Assembly: GCA_011526585.1 (NCBI GenBank)
Contig: WYBB01000078.1
Location: forward strand, 1-45,973
Length of the DNA stretch: 45,973 nucleotides
Reading direction: 5' to 3'
Source of the DNA: Deltaproteobacteria bacterium
GTDB lineage: Bacteria > Myxococcota_A > UBA9042 > PHBI01
Below the pieces are notes generated by a model. That model saw only the letters and a list, made by a program, of their open reading frames with translations, had not been told where the DNA came from and searched no databases. Numbering within the stretch: the stretch's first letter is position 1; every line of letters starts with the position of its first letter. Made by a program: the position numbers and the translations under genes. Below are positions 43,191 through 45,973 of this stretch, in pieces.

Positions 43191-44264
43191 TCAGAGCCGT
43201 TCGCGCACGATCTTGGCGAGCTTGGTCAACTGGTCGTGCGAACAGAGCGACTCGTTGCACCCGATCGTCACGACGACGCGTTTGACGGAGTCGACGAAGG
43301 TCAGCATCTGGATCCCGCCGAAGCGCGCGAAGAACGCCTTGGCCGGCAGCACCTGCACGTCCTCGGCGTTGGGGTATTGCAGCCGCATGCGCCGGAATCG
43401 ATCGTCGGCCTCGCGCCGCGCCGGGTCCTGCCAGACCTGCAGCGAGACCCCGAACTTGTCGGTCGCGGCGCCGCGATAGTGGATCGACGAGTAGCCACCG
43501 CCGGTCGCGATCCCCGGCAGCACGCCGGCGTCGACGAGCCCCTTGCCTTGGGTGGTCTCGAGCACCGACGCCAGCGGCAGGAGCCGTGCCGGATCGAGCC
43601 CGGGCTCGGGCGCCTTGGTCGGCGCGCTCGGCGGCGGCGGCGCGGCGCGTTGCACATCGGCGGGGCGGATCGGCGGCGCGCTCGGCCGGAGCTCCGCCGG
43701 CGTGAGCTTCGGGTCCTCCGGGGCGCTCGGGTCGCGCGCCTCCGAGCCCGCGGGTCCGGGCGGAGCCGCGGACGGGCTCGGCTCACCCTCCTTCGCTTCG
43801 AGGGTGGGCTTCGTCTTGTCGTCTGTCGGCGCCGCGTCCTCGAGCTTCGCGTCCGGGTCCGTCGGCGCCTCTGCCGTGGGCTCCTCCTCCGCGGTGGCCT
43901 CGTCGGTCCCGGCGGCGGCGCGGGGGTCGGCGATCCCCTTGGCGGTATCGCCGCCGCGTCCCATCCTCGGGTTGTCGCGCGGCGGGGGGCGGCGGTTGGC
44001 GAGCCGATCGCGCGGGCCGAGCCGCGGCTTGCGCACCGCGTCGTCCTTGCCCGCCGCCGCGTCCTCCTTCGATGCCTCGTCGGACGCGTCGGACGCCCCA
44101 CCCTCGCCTTCGTCGGCCGCGGGCTCGGGCTCGGCAGCGACGAGGGGCGCCTCGACCTCGTCGGACGCGGGCGCCGCGGGCGGCTCTTCCGACTTGCCGC
44201 AGGCAAGCGCGGAGGCCGCCAGGAGCGAGCACAGGGCGAAGAGGCTGATCGATCGCTTGGGCAT
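43191..44264 (-). CDS. Lipoprotein of unknown function with long acidic/Pro-rich linker
   Basis: From ATG 44264 the product is 357 aa. The signal peptide (KRSISLFALCSLLAASALAC) ends in a slightly unusual lipobox with Cys22. Residues 25-220 are low-complexity Glu/Ala/Asp/Pro/Lys. The C-terminal ~135 residues form a compact domain (VLETTQGKGLVDAGVLPG, YRGAATDKFGVSLQVWQDP, FFARFGGIQMLTFVDSVKR) with two late cysteines (GCNESLCSHD) that may form a disulfide. I do not recognise the domain. It lies 88 bp upstream of the pseudo-receiver gene on the same strand and may be co-transcribed with it. A longer open frame to 45824 lies antisense to recD2 and is not credible. Confidence 0.83.
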   Translation of the reverse strand: MPKRSISLFALCSLLAASALACGKSEEPPAAPASDEVEAPLVAAEPEPAADEGEGGASDASDEASKEDAAAGKDDAVRKPRLGPRDRLANRRPPPRDNPRMGRGGDTAKGIADPRAAAGTDEATAEEEPTAEAPTDPDAKLEDAAPTDDKTKPTLEAKEGEPSPSAAPPGPAGSEARDPSAPEDPKLTPAELRPSAPPIRPADVQRAAPPPPSAPTKAPEPGLDPARLLPLASVLETTQGKGLVDAGVLPGIATGGGYSSIHYRGAATDKFGVSLQVWQDPARREADDRFRRMRLQYPNAEDVQVLPAKAFFARFGGIQMLTFVDSVKRVVVTIGCNESLCSHDQLTKLAKIVRERL

Positions 44265-44543
44265 GCGGGTGAGCTCTGGGGTCTTCGAGGCCACGGACCG
44301 GATGACAACCCGCCCGGCGCGGGCGGCCTTCCCGGCGGCGCGCACCGTAGCGCTAGACCCCGAGTGTAGCAAGGAATCCCTGCGGGGCCCGGACACGGCC
44401 GGCGACCCGTCGCGCGGCCGTGAAGGCCGAGGTCGGGAGACCGAGGACGAGCCCTTCCCCGGTCGTCTGCCGTCGCGCCGCGGCGCGGACCCGCGACCAC
44501 CCGATGCTTGCCGCTCGCGCGCGAGCCGTGCCATGGTCGCGCG

Positions 44544-45973
44544 ATGCTGGAGGGTGTGGTTTCCGCGATCCGCTTCGTCAATCCGGACAACTTCTGGACC
44601 GTGGCGAGCGTGCGCACGCAGGAGGGCGAGGCGACCCTGGTCGGTCCGATGCCCGGCCTGGCCGAAGGCATGACCGTGCGCGCCGAGGGACGTTGGGAGG
44701 ACAACCCCCGCTTCGGGCGGCGCTTCAAGAGCGATCGCTACACCGAGATCGTGCCGGCCACCAAGGAGGGCCTCGCGCGCTACCTCGCCTCCGGCTTCGT
44801 GCCGGGGATCGGCGACAAGCTCGCGCGACGTCTGGTCGACGCCTTCGGCGACAAGACGATCGAGGTGATCCTCGGCACGCCCGACCGTCTCGGCGAGGTC
44901 CCCGGTCTCGGCAAGAAGCGCGCGCTCGCGCTGCAGGAGGCCTTTCGCGAGCGGCGCGGCGCCCAGGACGCGCTCGTCTTCCTGATGGGGCTCGAGATCC
45001 CGCGCGGGCTCGCGCTGCGCATCCTCAAGAAGTACGGGGACGACACCGTCGCCGCCGTGCGCCAGAACCCGTACAAGCTCGCGCAGGAGGTGCACGGCAT
45101 CGGCTTCATCAAGGCCGATCAGGTCGCGCGCGGGCTCGACATCGCCGCCGATCACCCCGAGCGCATCGCCGCCGGGATCGTGCACGCGCTGCGTGAGGCG
45201 CGCGACGAGGGCCACGTACGCGTGCCGCGCGACGCGCTCTGCGAGCGCTCCTCGGCGCTGCTCTCGCTCGAGCGCGCCACGATCGAGCCGGTGCTCACGC
45301 GCCTGGTCGAGCACGGGCGACTCGTCGCCCGACCGCATGACGACCCGGAGCGCGGCGACGACGTCGTCTACCTCGCCCCGCTCCACGAGGCCGAGGTCGG
45401 CGCCGTCGCGCACCTCGCCCGCCTGGCCGCGGTCGCGCGCGCGCCCGTCGATCCCGCCGTCATCGCGCCCGCGGCGGAGCGCCTCGGCATCGCGCTGGCG
45501 CCCGGGCAGGAGCGCGCAGTGGCGCTGGCGCTCGCGAGCTCCGTCTCGATCGTGACCGGCGGCCCCGGCACCGGCAAGACGACGATCATCCGCACGCTCA
45601 TCGAGTGCGCGCCCGAGGCCCCCAACCGCATCGCGCTCGCGGCGCCGACCGGACGCGCGGCCAAGCGCATGTCCGAGGCGACCGCACGGCCGGCGCTGAC
45701 GATCCACCGCCTGCTCGAGTTCAACCCTCAGGACAACCGGTTCCAGCGCGACGAGGACGATCCGATCGCGGCCGATCTCGTCATCATCGACGAGGCCTCG
45801 ATGGTCGATCTGCCGCTCTTCCATGCGCTGGTCCGGGCCATCCCGACCGGCGCGCGCCTCGTGCTCGTCGGCGACAAGGACCAGCTCCCGCCCGTCGGCC
45901 CGGGCGCACCGCTGACCGACCTCATCGCGTCGAACGCCATCCCGGTCGCGCGCCTGACCGACATCTATCGCCA
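44544..45973 (+). CDS. recD2: RecD2-type ATP-dependent DNA helicase (C-terminus cut by window edge)
   Basis: The frame opens at ATG 44544 and runs off the window after 476 codons; the family is usually ~720-800 aa, so about two-fifths are missing. The N-terminus is the RecD2 OB-like domain (EGVVSAIRFVNPDNFWTVAS), followed by helix-hairpin-helix repeats (VPGIGDKLARRLVDAFGD, VPGLGKKRALALQEAF). Walker A is GGPGTGKTT (K345), then APTGRAAKRMSEAT and TIHRLLE. Walker B is LVIIDEASM (D416, E417), and LVGDKDQLPPVGPG is motif III. It is a 5'-3' superfamily 1B helicase acting in repair independently of RecBC. It is divergent from the lipoprotein gene; the 279-bp gap holds one GC-rich hairpin (44310-44326) and no gene. 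Confidence 0.94.
   Translation, partial: MLEGVVSAIRFVNPDNFWTVASVRTQEGEATLVGPMPGLAEGMTVRAEGRWEDNPRFGRRFKSDRYTEIVPATKEGLARYLASGFVPGIGDKLARRLVDAFGDKTIEVILGTPDRLGEVPGLGKKRALALQEAFRERRGAQDALVFLMGLEIPRGLALRILKKYGDDTVAAVRQNPYKLAQEVHGIGFIKADQVARGLDIAADHPERIAAGIVHALREARDEGHVRVPRDALCERSSALLSLERATIEPVLTRLVEHGRLVARPHDDPERGDDVVYLAPLHEAEVGAVAHLARLAAVARAPVDPAVIAPAAERLGIALAPGQERAVALALASSVSIVTGGPGTGKTTIIRTLIECAPEAPNRIALAAPTGRAAKRMSEATARPALTIHRLLEFNPQDNRFQRDEDDPIAADLVIIDEASMVDLPLFHALVRAIPTGARLVLVGDKDQLPPVGPGAPLTDLIASNAIPVARLTDIYR

Noticed and set aside
44265..45824. Upstream extension of the 43191-44264 lipoprotein frame
   Set aside because: It is antisense to recD2 and would bury the lipoprotein signal peptide.

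Overview
The window is very GC-rich (codon third positions almost all G or C). It carries a chromosomal gene set typical of Myxococcota and related former Deltaproteobacteria. The pointers are: lipoproteins with acidic Asp/Glu/Ala-rich linkers behind the lipobox, an S8 protease with FG-GAP-like repeats and a MYXO-CTERM-like Cys/TM/Arg tail, an IgGFc-binding-type surface protein with Cys-rich repeats, a Hanks-type kinase with a PEGA-like tail, a double-FHA membrane protein, and a FrzS/AglZ-like pseudo-receiver coiled-coil protein. I see no transposase, integrase, phage gene, CRISPR array, rRNA or tRNA, and no abrupt change in base composition.

Layout. 1-4013: a truncated large protein of unknown function on the minus strand, then a divergent Cys-rich lipoprotein. 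4077-9638: a PRMT-like methyltransferase with a TPR-like tail, divergent from mntP; a GH5 lipoprotein; a VOC protein divergent from a WYL regulator with a clear operator between them; a class I methyltransferase. 9816-15243: a secreted S8 protease and an overlapping IgGFc-domain lipoprotein. 15209-19480: an ECF sigma factor with a tiny membrane protein downstream, then a double-FHA protein and NagZ. 19499-21453: an alkylation-repair operon (AdaA-AlkA fusion plus Ogt). 21650-23582: a coiled-coil protein divergent from a LuxR-type regulator. 23757-28121: a Ser/Thr kinase, a CAP protein, a DHFR-like reductase and a YdeI-like protein. 28212-36928: a tightly packed purine operon, purF, purD-purM fusion, purN, purH, purSL. 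36908-45973: class II photolyase, CoA-transferase, pectinacetylesterase-like lipoprotein, pseudo-receiver coiled-coil protein, another lipoprotein, and the start of recD2.

How the genes work together. The purine cluster encodes PurF, D, M, N, H and SL of the de novo pathway in one transcription unit. PurD and PurM are one polypeptide and PurN overlaps it, so the gene order matches the eukaryotic GARS-AIRS-GART enzyme. PurQ and PurE/K/C/B are not in view. The Ada-AlkA/Ogt pair is a self-contained adaptive response to alkylation. The protease and IgGFc lipoprotein look like a translationally coupled surface pair.

The least explained material is a pair of unrelated proteins (minus strand, 1-1789 and 21650-22450). 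Both carry the same short motif at residues 33-53 behind a Ser/Thr/Gly-rich disordered N-terminus. This resembles an export or loading tag more than a shared enzymatic domain. The second protein also has a glycine zipper and a long coiled coil and faces a LuxR-type regulator across an inverted repeat.
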